Of a DNA stretch of 64,000 bases, positions 17,901 through 27,000 are shown piece by piece. Origin of the DNA: Gammaproteobacteria bacterium (lineage in GTDB: Bacteria; Pseudomonadota; Gammaproteobacteria; Nevskiales; Nevskiaceae); the NCBI GenBank assembly GCA_026398875.1, contig JAPLSB010000017.1:1-64000 (forward strand). The letters run 5' to 3'. The notes under the pieces are model-generated. The model was not told the DNA's origin. It saw only the letters and a list, made by a program, of their open reading frames with translations, and ran no database searches. How positions within the stretch are numbered: the first letter of the stretch is position 1; each line of letters begins with the position of its first letter. A program made the translations under genes and the position numbers.

Positions 17901-19519
17901 AGGCGTGCCGTGCTGGGCTGCGCTGGCAGTGCCGACGACCGCACGCGTACCACGACGAGCGAACCTGCTGACACCTGACCGGGGATGTCGCGGAAGTCTC
18001 CGCCGTCGATGCTGTAGGCACCGCCGCTGACCGAAACCGTCGCAGGCGCATCGATGCCCTGAACTCGAATCGGTGTGCTGTCGACCTGGGTATCCGTCGC
18101 GACAGCTTCCTGAGCCGCAAAGCTGAAGACACCAGGCGTCGTGTCCGCCGCGCGTGTGGTCACCGCATAAGCCGCTTCGACCGAATCGATCCGCAATACC
18201 GCGCGGGTGGTCACCTCGAACGATGTTGACGCGGTCTGCCGTACGCGGACGCGCTGCCCGGCCGCGACCTTGCCGGGCGCGGCGGTGTACGCGCCGTCGT
18301 CAAGGCTGTAACTGCCGCCGTCGATGGAGATGTCGGCGAGTGCTGTCATGCCAGTGACGATGACGGCTTCACTGGTCTGCTCGCTGCCCGGCTCGACATT
18401 GCTTGCAGCGACGAAACCGAACTGATCAGGCGTGGTGTCCGGTGGCGCGTCATCGTTGATGATGGTCGCGACACCGCGAGCCTTGCCAAGCAGTGCGTTC
18501 GAAGGCGTGTTGAGGTCGACGAAAAACGTTTCGTCGGGCTCGTGGGTGAGATCGCCATTGACGGTGAACGACTGCGTCTTGCTGACCGATCCCGGTTCGA
18601 AGATCACGGTGCCCGTGCGCCGCACATAGTCGCTGCCGGCGAGCGCCGTGCCGTCTGCCATCGCCAGTTTTACCGATACCTGACGAGACGACGACGATGA
18701 CAGTCGCAGCGTGAACCGCGCGCTGGTCGACCCGCTGGCACCTTCGATGACCTGAATGTCATCGATGCTGACCGTCGGTGTCGGCTCCGCCGATGTGGTC
18801 ACCCGGTACGTTCCGCTGACGCCGCCGATCGTCAAAACCGTATCCGCGCTCGCTCCCGCAGCCGCAGGAGAGGTCTGCCGGACCCGCACTGTCTGACCGG
18901 CCGTCACCGAACCGGCCGCCGTCGTGAACGGGCTGCTTCCAACACTGTAGGCGCCACCGGTCACGGTGACCGGGCTGGGCGCGTTGATGCCCGTCACCGT
19001 CACGCTGTTGCTGGTCTGCTCGGTACTCGGCACGGCAGCACCGACCGCTTGAAACGAAAACGGGTCGGGCCGCGTATCGGTCTCCGCTATCGTCACCGTG
19101 GCACGGGTTCTGGCCAACGCAACACCGGAAGGACTGCTGAGGTTGACGAAGAAGCTTTCCGTTGCTTCGCTCACCGCATCGCTGTTGACCGTGAACGACT
19201 GCGTCTTGCTGGTCTCGCCAGGCGCGAACGTCACCGTGCCGTTGCGCGCGACGTAATCGCTGCCCGCCGTCGCCGTGCTGTTCGCCGTCGCGAAACGAGT
19301 CGTGACCGTGGTCGTCGACGGCGCGGAGAGCGTGAATGACAAGCGCGCCGACACGGTGCCTGTGACCGGCTCGACGACACTGGCATCGTTGACGCTCAAT
19401 GTCGGCAAGCTCTGAGAAACGCCGATCGAAGGCAGGGCCGCGGCCATGACCAGCAAAACGCGCGATGCAACTCGAAAGACGTCAGGCCTGTGATGCGTTG
19501 AAAGCGCTGCAGTGGGCAT
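14957..19519 (-). CDS. Giant secreted SINGG-repeat / Calx-beta protein with C-terminal esterase (paralogue C)
   Basis: I chose the ATG at 19519 (MPTAALSTHH), which places the hydrophobic stretch VLLVMAAALPSIGVSQS as a signal peptide; the frame extends 28 codons further. The product is about 1520 residues. Order: Calx-beta, repeat 1, Calx-beta, then nine more repeats of about 85-100 residues with the core GG-x-Y-S-I-N-G-G, then an alpha/beta hydrolase from about residue 1262. The hydrolase has an HGGG-like oxyanion motif HWFGGGF, the nucleophile elbow SGISAGGG, Asp in FHGDQD and His in TGLSHDL. Four Cys in the domain could form disulfides outside the cytoplasm. The fold resembles secreted carboxyl-ester hydrolases; substrate unknown. 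Confidence 0.8.
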   Translation of the reverse strand: MPTAALSTHHRPDVFRVASRVLLVMAAALPSIGVSQSLPTLSVNDASVVEPVTGTVSARLSFTLSAPSTTTVTTRFATANSTATAGSDYVARNGTVTFAPGETSKTQSFTVNSDAVSEATESFFVNLSSPSGVALARTRATVTIAETDTRPDPFSFQAVGAAVPSTEQTSNSVTVTGINAPSPVTVTGGAYSVGSSPFTTAAGSVTAGQTVRVRQTSPAAAGASADTVLTIGGVSGTYRVTTSAEPTPTVSIDDIQVIEGASGSTSARFTLRLSSSSSRQVSVKLAMADGTALAGSDYVRRTGTVIFEPGSVSKTQSFTVNGDLTHEPDETFFVDLNTPSNALLGKARGVATIINDDAPPDTTPDQFGFVAASNVEPGSEQTSEAVIVTGMTALADISIDGGSYSLDDGAYTAAPGKVAAGQRVRVRQTASTSFEVTTRAVLRIDSVEAAYAVTTRAADTTPGVFSFAAQEAVATDTQVDSTPIRVQGIDAPATVSVSGGAYSIDGGDFRDIPGQVSAGSLVVVRVRSSALPAQPSTARLTVGGVSADFVVTTAAADTTPDAFAFKSVEKAPLGKAVHSNAVRLSGFDAETAIDIVGGFYSINGGPFTDLPGRVSPNARVTVQVLSSFTFGESRSATLSVGGVAGVFAVTTREVTDDGTPDPLIFDAVLDAEPATLVLSSSVTISGINIVVPIAIVGGRYQVNGGDFTDEAGEVTNGDVVVLALYSAAEQGGRRSAILTVDDVAAEFAVTTVGLPTMAEAEPAALVFEPVSNAEPGSVSSSAMVAVTGIDKATPISVSGGRYRINGGAASDLPGEVLPGDMVSVEVLASSDFETTTRAILTIGTVSSVYEVTTRSPDLVPDPIAFAPVTDADPLASVISAAVAVGGFETALPISVAGGSYRINGGAFTVDDGTVTAGDSVEIRVAASPSFATTVSASLTVGSVEASFSVSTRRADITPEPLSFREQTQAFPGLATVSEPVAVSGIEVPITASVSGGRYSVNGGPFLDLDGPVSQGDIVRVLVPAGPNRGDVRLATLSVGGVSAAFRVVTDAPIDTVPDFLRFPDVTVRRSTVVDSAPMVVRGINADTRISIAGGSFSINGGAFSAAATTVRGGDTVVLRGQSSASFNSAVKLVVTVGGERSEWTIRTEQQPDRLQAFTLSNASMFRGGAVVPGSTQLSEPITVLDLSTPSAISISGGSYSINDGPFSTESGQVVRGDKVVVRLLASASFATTTSATLTIGNRSSTMTVTTTKDPVASTPASHTDCTSHVYRELSPVPMRLFVCRPAGWKPTDRRSALVHWFGGGFVSGTTEKSVFDARYWSKTHGMVGIAPDYRVNERFGGYATQTIDDARAALRWVASHAEELGIDVSRIAVSGISAGGGAAAFASLSETPITARAEDDPGVRPAALISNAGVVDTTTDPQSIQYLSSFRFGPQANALSPRRNLDAAFPPTIIFHGDQDNVVGAVPAVDFCSALIVMGKVCEFRSQTGLSHDLALRNNQIRDESAVFLQRFGLLPALRE

Positions 19520-19979
19520 TGCGATGGATGGAAAAGATTTCGGGAATTGGGCGGGGATTGGCAACGAGGCCTGCCCCTTGGCGGCCGATACGTCCGAACG
19601 CATGCACGGATGCGCGAACCCGGCCCCGACTCAATGCCGATTCACCAGAAATTCCAAAAAATCATTTCTTATCAACGACAAAACGCATTTTAAGAAATGT
19701 CAACTACGCCACATTCGGACCCGACAAAACGCAGCCGGGCACGTCCGGCGCTGACCGCCGGACGGCCAGATGCAGCGAACGTGCTGCGCTTGCGACGATC
19801 CCGCCCTCTCGGGGCGCGCCCGAGCGAATCGGCGAGGCCGGAACGTTTTCGAATGTCCGTCATGCGATCTCGCCGGCGCGGCGGAGGCATCGTCATCCGC
19901 CGAACAAAACAACCCATGTCGGGCGCCTCAGGGCACGATGATTGCGTGCCTCGGCTCCAACCTTTTCAGAGCCACCGCC
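19520..19979. promoter_or_regulatory. Divergent promoter region between repeat-esterase C and the TonB receptor
   Basis: This 460-base stretch has no convincing gene. Its centre (about 19640-19710) is markedly AT-rich for this genome, as expected for promoters. It contains a 9-base inverted repeat, CATTTCTTA at 19663-19671 and TAAGAAATG at 19691-19699, separated by 19 bases, a possible operator for the divergent genes. Confidence 0.4.
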
Positions 19980-22415
19980 ATGCCGCTTCCGCTTACCGGT
20001 TACGCCCGTCGCCCGTCGTTGCGCCCGATCCCGCTGGCCATTGCAGTGGGCCTGTTCCTGTCGCCGCAAGCTGCGCTGCGCGCCGACGAGGCCACGCCCG
20101 CCACACCGCCTGCGGCCGAGCCAACCGAGGCGGTCGCGCCGGAGGGTGAGGCGACCAAATTGCAGGAAGTGATCGTCACCGCCACGCGACGCAAGGAAAG
20201 CGTGCAGAAGGTGCCGATCAACATCTTTTCGCTGACCGGCGAGCAGTTGAAGGCACAGGGGCTGACCGACCTGTCCGACTACACCAAGCAGGTGCCGGGC
20301 CTGTTCCTGGTTGATCAGGGCGGCCGCGGCGCGAACCTGATCACCGTGCGCGGCCTGAACGTCACCTCGCTGGCGGCCAGCGAAGCGGTTGGCAACGGCA
20401 CCGGCGGCGTGGTGTCGACCTATATCGGTGACATTCCGCTGTACCTGGATCTCAAGCTGCTCGACATCGATCGCGTCGAAACCCTGCTCGGACCACAGGG
20501 CACGCTGTACGGTGCCGGCACGCTGGGCGGCGCGATCCGCTATCTGCCGAACCGGCCGGACCCGAAGCAGGCGACGCTGTCGGTCAGCCAGAACCTGTAC
20601 GGCATGAGCCACAGCGACGGCATCGGCTCGGAAAGCACGGCGGTGATCAACGTGCCGGTGGCCGACAATGCGGCGATTCGCGGCTCGCTCGGCTTCTTCC
20701 ACGGGCCGGGCTTCATCGACTACCCGTTCGTGCTGCGCCAGCCCGGCGTCAGCGATCCGGAGCCGGATTTCAATGATCCGGCAGCCGTTGACGCGAATCT
20801 GAAGCGCAACAAGGACGCCGATTCCGAGAACACGCTGGCCGGCCGCATCGGCGGCCTTTACGAATTCAGCGACGTGCTGACCGCCAACCTGACCTACTTC
20901 TACCAGCGGCAGGCGGTCGGCGCGCGCACCGTCAACAGCCAGACGGCGTTCGGTACCGGCCGTTACGAATCCGGCCTGCGTTACGACGAGCCGAACAAGC
21001 GCCGCAACCAGTTGCTGAGCCTGGAACTGACCGGCGATCTCGGCTTCGCGACCTTGACCTCCGCGACCGGCCTGTCGCGCTACGACGAGCGCGGCCAGCG
21101 CGACCAGACCGACCTGCTGCTGTCGTTCGAATACGGCTACGAAGACTTCCCGGCGTTCTCGGCGTTCACGCTCGAAGAAGGCAAGCAGGAACGCCTGAGC
21201 CAGGAAATCCGTCTGGTGTCGACCAGTGCGGGGCCGTTCAACTGGATCGGCGGTCTGTTCTACAACACGGCGAAATCGAACTTCACCAGCAGCGAGTTCG
21301 TGCCGGGCTTCCCGGAATTCGCTGGCGTCGACCGCCCGGACAACCTCGAATACTTCTCGACCGACGACACCCGCTTCACCGAGCGCGCGGTGTTCGGCGA
21401 GGTCGGCTACCGGCTGACGCCGGAATGGCAGGTCACGGCCGGCGGCCGGTATTTCCAGTTCCGGCAGCTGACCAACAGCGGTTTCGCACTGCCGTTGATC
21501 GACGGCTCGGCACCGGACGAAGTCGCCGTGACGCTGCAAGCCAATGGCGTCAAGGACGCGGCCTTCATCTACAAGTTCAACACCTCGTACCAGATCAAGC
21601 CGAGCATCCTCAGCTACGTCACGGTCAGCCAGGGCTATCGCAGCGGTGGCGTCAACTCGGTGCCGCCATGTCTCGATCCGCTGCCCGAAGGTCAAAACGT
21701 CTGCGCGCTGCCGGATGAAGTGCTGATCAAACCGGACAAGACGCTGAACTACGAACTGGGGCTGAAGACCGCGTGGTTCGGCGGCCGTCTGACCGTCAAC
21801 GGCGACGTCTATTACATCGACTGGAAGGACGTGCAGGTCGGCGGCCGTACCGAAAACGGCGAAGTGCCGATCACCGTCAACGGCGCCCGCGCAGCCAGCC
21901 AGGGCTTCGAACTTGCCATGCTCGGCAAGCTCGACAAGCACTGGTCGATCGCCGCCAATTACAGCTACAACGACGCCCGCCTGACGCGCGATGCCCCGAA
22001 CATCCTGGTCAACGAAGCGTCGCAGAACGGCGACCGCCTGCCCGGCTCGCCGCCGAATCAGGGCAGCCTGCGCGTGGCCTACGCGGATCGTCTCGCCAAC
22101 GGCTGGCGCATCGAGGCCGGCTACGGCATCAACGCCATCGATGGCGTGCTGACCCGCGTCGGCGGCCGCGACAATGGCGAGCGCCTCGGCGGCTACACGC
22201 TGCATCGCGCCGATCTGGCAATCACCGATGGCCACTGGCGCGTGCGCCTGTACGGCAACAACCTGTTCGACAAGTACGCCGAAACCGGTGTGCGCGCATC
22301 GAAGGTCGATGTCGGCGTGATCGGCCCGAACGATTTCACGCTGCGCCGCTACTACAAGGACGTGCTGCCGCCACGCATGTTCGGCGCCACCTGCAGCTAT
22401 GACTTCGACCTCTGA
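19980..22415 (+). CDS. TonB-dependent outer-membrane receptor
   Basis: About 811 residues from the ATG at 19980; an in-frame ATG at 19938, preceded by AGGG, is an alternative that adds 14 residues. A signal peptide (IPLAIAVGLFLSPQAALRA) is followed by the TonB-box-like region LQEVIVTATRRKESVQ at about residues 61-76. A plug domain follows (VRGLNVTSLAASEAVGNG, VETLLGPQGTLYGAGTLGGAIRY), then a beta-barrel ending in the aromatic C terminus CSYDFDL. It should import a ligand across the outer membrane using TonB energy. The ligand is unknown and no siderophore or cobalamin gene is nearby. A TPR-sulfotransferase gene follows 18 bases downstream, probably in the same operon. Confidence 0.9.
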   Translation: MPLPLTGYARRPSLRPIPLAIAVGLFLSPQAALRADEATPATPPAAEPTEAVAPEGEATKLQEVIVTATRRKESVQKVPINIFSLTGEQLKAQGLTDLSDYTKQVPGLFLVDQGGRGANLITVRGLNVTSLAASEAVGNGTGGVVSTYIGDIPLYLDLKLLDIDRVETLLGPQGTLYGAGTLGGAIRYLPNRPDPKQATLSVSQNLYGMSHSDGIGSESTAVINVPVADNAAIRGSLGFFHGPGFIDYPFVLRQPGVSDPEPDFNDPAAVDANLKRNKDADSENTLAGRIGGLYEFSDVLTANLTYFYQRQAVGARTVNSQTAFGTGRYESGLRYDEPNKRRNQLLSLELTGDLGFATLTSATGLSRYDERGQRDQTDLLLSFEYGYEDFPAFSAFTLEEGKQERLSQEIRLVSTSAGPFNWIGGLFYNTAKSNFTSSEFVPGFPEFAGVDRPDNLEYFSTDDTRFTERAVFGEVGYRLTPEWQVTAGGRYFQFRQLTNSGFALPLIDGSAPDEVAVTLQANGVKDAAFIYKFNTSYQIKPSILSYVTVSQGYRSGGVNSVPPCLDPLPEGQNVCALPDEVLIKPDKTLNYELGLKTAWFGGRLTVNGDVYYIDWKDVQVGGRTENGEVPITVNGARAASQGFELAMLGKLDKHWSIAANYSYNDARLTRDAPNILVNEASQNGDRLPGSPPNQGSLRVAYADRLANGWRIEAGYGINAIDGVLTRVGGRDNGERLGGYTLHRADLAITDGHWRVRLYGNNLFDKYAETGVRASKVDVGVIGPNDFTLRRYYKDVLPPRMFGATCSYDFDL

Positions 22416-22433
22416 CGCGACGGCCACTTGCTG

Positions 22434-24032
22434 ATGGCAACGAACCCGGCGGCGCTGCGCAGCGCCGCCGAACGTGCGCTCGCCGCCGGGCAGTTCGCTG
22501 ACGCGGAGCGCTGCTGCGCCGCGTGGCTCGACCAGCAACCCGGCGACCCCGATGCGCTGCGTCTGGCCGCAATTGCCGCGCTGGCGCAGGGCCGCGCGCG
22601 CGATGCCCTGTCGCGCCTCGATCACGCGCTGCAGTCCGCACCGGACCGCGGAGATCTGCTGTCGCAAAAGGCCCGCGTGATGTCGCTGGCCGGGCGCATT
22701 CCCGAGGCGCTGGCGGCGGTCGATGCCGCGCTGCGGCCTGCCGATGCGCTGACCAGACTTGACGCCGAAAGCCTCGACACACTTGGCGTCGTGCTCAGCC
22801 GTGCCCACGAACATGCGCGTGCCTGCATGCTGTTCGACGCGGCCGCCGCCCGGGCGCGGAACGTTGCCGCGATCCGCTTCAATCAGGCGTCATCGCTGAA
22901 ATTCCTTGGCCGTTTCGACGAGGCCGAAGCGGCTTACGAAGACTGCCTGAGCCGCGACCCGCAGCACTGGAAAGCCCACTCCGGCCTTGCTCATCTGCGC
23001 ACTGCGACCGCGGCCCGCAACCATCTGCCTCGGCTCGAAGCGCTGATGCCGCAGGCCGTTGGCCGCCCGCAGGCGGAGATTCATCTGCATCAGGCGCTGG
23101 CCAAGGAGCACGAGGATCTGGGGCACGCCGAACAGGCACTGCAGCACTGGCAGCAGGCCAAGCAGGCGCGGCGACGGCTGCAGCCGCATGACGCGACTGG
23201 CGAGGCGGCCTGCCGCGATGAACTGCAGCGGCTGTTCGCGTCAGGCCGTGCGGAATCGCGACCCGGCGCGGACAGTCACGAGCCGATCTTCGTCGTCGGC
23301 ATGCCGCGCAGCGGCACCACGCTGATCGACCGCATCCTGTCGAGCCATCCGGACGTGCAGTCGGCCGGCGAGCTGCAGAACATGGGGCATGTGCTGAAAC
23401 GCGCTGCCGGCACGCCGGGCCGCAGCACGCTCGATGTCGACACCTTGCGTGCCGCTTTCGCGGCGGACCCGGCGGCCGTCGGCAAGGCCTACGTCGACTC
23501 GACGCGTCCCGGCACCGGCCAGCGCCGGCACTTCGTCGACAAGATGCCGCTGAACTTCTGGTACGCCGGCCACATTCACCGGGCGCTGCCGGCGGCGCGC
23601 ATCGTCTGCCTGCTGCGCCATCCGCTGGATACCGTGCTGTCGAACTTCCGGCAGCTGTTCTCGATCGACAACCCCTACTACAGCTACGCCGACACCCTCG
23701 CCGACTGCGCTCGCTACGTCGCCGGCTTCCATCGGCTGGTCGCGCTGTGGCAGCAGTCGCTGGGTGACGCGTTCACGGTCGTCCGCTACGAAACGCTGAT
23801 CGCCGAACCGGAAGCGACGATGCGCGCGCTGCTTGCGCACTGCCGCCTGGAATGGGACCCGCGCTGCCTGCACTTCGAACGTAACGAGGCCCCGGTATCC
23901 ACCGCCAGCAGCGTGCAGGTCCGGCAACCGCTGAATGCGGCTTCCATTGGCCGCTGGCAGCGACACGCAGCGGCGCTCGACGAAGCGCGCGGCATCCTCG
24001 CTGCAGCCGGAGTGGATTGCAGCGCCTGCTGA
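22434..24032 (+). CDS. TPR-containing sulfotransferase family protein
   Basis: A 532-residue protein from the ATG at 22434; a TTG two codons upstream is also in frame. Residues about 5-260 are tetratricopeptide-like helical repeats (LAAGQFADAERCCAAWLDQQPGDPDALRL and similar). The C-terminal half is a sulfotransferase: the PAPS 5'-phosphosulfate loop VVGMPRSGTTLIDRI is near residue 288 and the 3'-phosphate motif CLLRHPLDTVLSNF near residue 395. Such TPR-sulfotransferases commonly sit beside TonB receptors, as here. The acceptor is unknown. No signal peptide is seen, so it probably acts in the cytoplasm. Confidence 0.85.
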   Translation: MATNPAALRSAAERALAAGQFADAERCCAAWLDQQPGDPDALRLAAIAALAQGRARDALSRLDHALQSAPDRGDLLSQKARVMSLAGRIPEALAAVDAALRPADALTRLDAESLDTLGVVLSRAHEHARACMLFDAAAARARNVAAIRFNQASSLKFLGRFDEAEAAYEDCLSRDPQHWKAHSGLAHLRTATAARNHLPRLEALMPQAVGRPQAEIHLHQALAKEHEDLGHAEQALQHWQQAKQARRRLQPHDATGEAACRDELQRLFASGRAESRPGADSHEPIFVVGMPRSGTTLIDRILSSHPDVQSAGELQNMGHVLKRAAGTPGRSTLDVDTLRAAFAADPAAVGKAYVDSTRPGTGQRRHFVDKMPLNFWYAGHIHRALPAARIVCLLRHPLDTVLSNFRQLFSIDNPYYSYADTLADCARYVAGFHRLVALWQQSLGDAFTVVRYETLIAEPEATMRALLAHCRLEWDPRCLHFERNEAPVSTASSVQVRQPLNAASIGRWQRHAAALDEARGILAAAGVDCSAC

Positions 24033-24033
24033 C

Positions 24034-24062
24034 CGGCCGCTGATCACCACGATCAGCGGCCG
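24034..24062. terminator. Bidirectional hairpin between convergent genes
   Basis: CGGCCGCTGATC-ACCAC-GATCAGCGGCCG is a perfect 12-bp stem. It begins just after the sulfotransferase stop and ends 15 bases before the stop of the opposing repeat-esterase. No T tract is present on either side. Confidence 0.5.
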
Positions 24063-24077
24063 ACCGAAGCGGCGCGA

Positions 24078-27000
24078 TTAACGCACTGCGGGCAGCAAAC
24101 CGAGGCTGGTCAGGAAGACCCTGGTTTCCTCGCGGATTGCATCGAGCGCCGTCAGGTTTTCCGACACGTCGTGTCCCATGCCTGCCTGGTTGCGGTAGTC
24201 GCAGCGGATGCCCAGCCGGATCAGCGACGAGCAGAAATTCACGCTTGGCGTCGGCGCCACCGTGGTGTCTCGATCGCCATGGAACATCAATACAGGCGGA
24301 TAGCGGGCATCGAGATTGACGCTCGGCGACAGCACAGGCCCGAGACTGTCGAACAGCTCGGCAGCCTCGAAGCGCTGGATGTGCGACTCGGTGGTGATGT
24401 CCGGCACTCCGGCGCGCGTGACGATGGCCGCCGGGCGCTGCAACGGGTTGTCGTCGGCCGAGCCGGTCACCGGCGCGTCGCGAAGCCCGGCAAAGAACGC
24501 CACGCCGCCGCCAGCCGACGAACCCGACAGCGCGATCCGCGCCGGATCGATACCGAGCTCGGCAGCGTTGGCCTGCACCCATCGCAGTGCTGCACGACCG
24601 TCATCCGCCGATGCATAGGCAAAGGTGCCGAAGCGCTCGTTGACGCGGTAATCCGGCGCGACGCCGACCATGCCGTGCGTGTTTGCCCAGTAACGCGCCT
24701 CGCCGACGGCATTGTCGGTAGTGCCGAACACGAAGCCGCCGCCGAACCAGTGGATCAGCGCCGATCGGCGATCCGTCGATCGCCAGCCGGCGGGCCTGCA
24801 GACGAAGACGCGCAGCGGCACTGGCTGCTGCTGCCGGAAAACGTGTGCGGTGCAGTCGGTGGCTGCGGTCGGGGTTGCGGCAACGGCGTCGATCGTCGTG
24901 GTCACCGACAGCGTCGAACTGAACGCGCCGATCGTCAGCGTGACCGCGCTGCTGGTGTCGTGGCTCGCCGATGCGAAGAACTGCACCACCACCGAATCAC
25001 CGTTGATCACCGATCCGGGTGCCGACGTGAAAGGACCGCCGTTGATGCTGTAGCTGCCGCCGCTGACGCTGATCGCACTCGGCGACGGCGAGCCCGCGAC
25101 CACGATCGGATTGGTCGTCAGCGCACGGCCGGGTGGCACGAAGCCGCCTGGATACATTTCGGCGTTGACCAGCGTGAACGGTCGCAATTGCGCGGGGTCG
25201 GCATCGGTGTGCAGCGACCACGCGGTGCTTCGACGGCCAATGTTCAAGGTCACCCGCGTTTCGGTGCCATAGCCGCTGCTGCTGGTGGCCTGAAGGGTCA
25301 CGAGATCGCCGCCCTTCACCGTCGACGCCGAACTGCGGAACGCGCCGCCATTGATGCTGTAGGTGCCGCCGACCACCGAGATCGATGTGGCCACGTTGAT
25401 GCCACGAACCTCGATGGTCTCGCTCCGCACCAGCGTATTGCGCGCCGCAACTACGTCCCGGAACTCGAAGAAGTCGGCGAAATCATCGGCCGGCGCATCG
25501 GCCGTGACGGTGTAGGTCCCGGTGATGCCGCCGAGATTCAGCGTTGCCGTGACGATGTCGCCGCGATTCGGCCCGGCAACTGCCATCACCCGGATCTGGT
25601 CGCCGTTGCTGGCCGCGCCCGGCATCGACAGGAACGGCCCGCCGTTGATGCTGTACTCGCCCGCTGTCACGGACACCGGGATCGGCGCGTTGACACCGCT
25701 GACGGTGACCGATGGGGTTACCGAGGCCAGCAACGGGAACGCAGCGGGATTGCTGATGGAACCGATCCGGGCCGGCGTGACGTCCGCACCGGTGGTGGTG
25801 ACATGGAAGACCGCACTGACGTCGCCGATCGTCACTGTGGCCGACGACGTCGTTGCGGCGGTACTGGCCGCCAGGGTGCGGACGCGCACAACATCGCCGT
25901 TGCGGACTTCTCCGGTCTGGCTGGTGAAGGCCGCTCCGCCGACGCTGTACTGGCCGTTGATGATGACGATCTTCGCCGGCGCGTCGATACCGCTGATCGT
26001 CACGCCGGCGCTGGTGCGGACGCTGCCGTTGGCGGCATCAACAACCGGCGCGAATGCGAAGGCGTTCGGTGACGTGTCGGCCGACCGCGTGGCGACCGTG
26101 AACGTCACGCGTGAAGTGCCAACCGTCAGCACCGCGTCGCGCCGTTCAGCGAACGCATCGCTCGCCACGACCTCGACCACCACGCTGTCATCGTTCGACA
26201 CGATGCCGTCAGCGGACGTGAACGCGCCGCCGTTGACGCTGTACCGTCCGCCGGCGACTGAAATCGGCGTTCCGTCCGTGATACCGCTGATCCGCGCTGG
26301 CCGACTGGTCTTCACGCTGCCGGGCTCGGCATTGAAGACCGGCCCAAGCCAGATCGGCGCAGGGACATGGTCGGCGGCTATCCGCGACGACGTCGTCACC
26401 GTGAAATCCGCCCGCTTGTCGCCAATCGTGACGGTGGCGCTGCGCGTGGCCGACGGCTGCTCGGACGCTTGCACCTCGGCCACCACGACGTCGCCGTCGA
26501 CCGCGTCTCCCGGTGCGTCGGTGAACGCGCCGCCATTGATCTGATAACGCCCGCCGCTGACCGAGATCGGTACCGCGATGTCGATTCCGGTCACGACGAT
26601 CGGCTCGCTGCTCACCACGCTGCCTGCCCAGACATCGACCACAGGCGCGAATGCGAAGGCATCGGGTGATGCGTCGGCGGTCATGCTGTGCGTGGTCACG
26701 CGGTAGGTGCCCGAGACGCCGCCGATGGTCAGCACCGCTTCGCGTGTCTCGAGGTAGCCAAACGCGGACAGCACCTGCACGACCACCGACGCGTTGTTGC
26801 TGACGCTGCCGGGTGCGTCGGTAAATGCTTGGCCATCGATGCTGTAAAAGCCGCCGACGATCGAGATCGGGCTTGCTGCAGTCAGGCCGGTGACCGTGAT
26901 CGGATCGCTGTTCTGAAGGCTGCCGGGCGCCGCTTGGGTCGTTGCAGGGAAGCTGAACGGATTGGGCGTCGTGTCGGCCGTCCTGACGGTCGTGATCCGG

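Noticed and set aside
19893-22814. 973-codon open frame opposite the TonB receptor
   Set aside because: It is a GC-driven antisense shadow. The plus-strand frame has clear plug and barrel motifs, while the antisense product is low-complexity Arg/Gln/Ala sequence with no family pattern.
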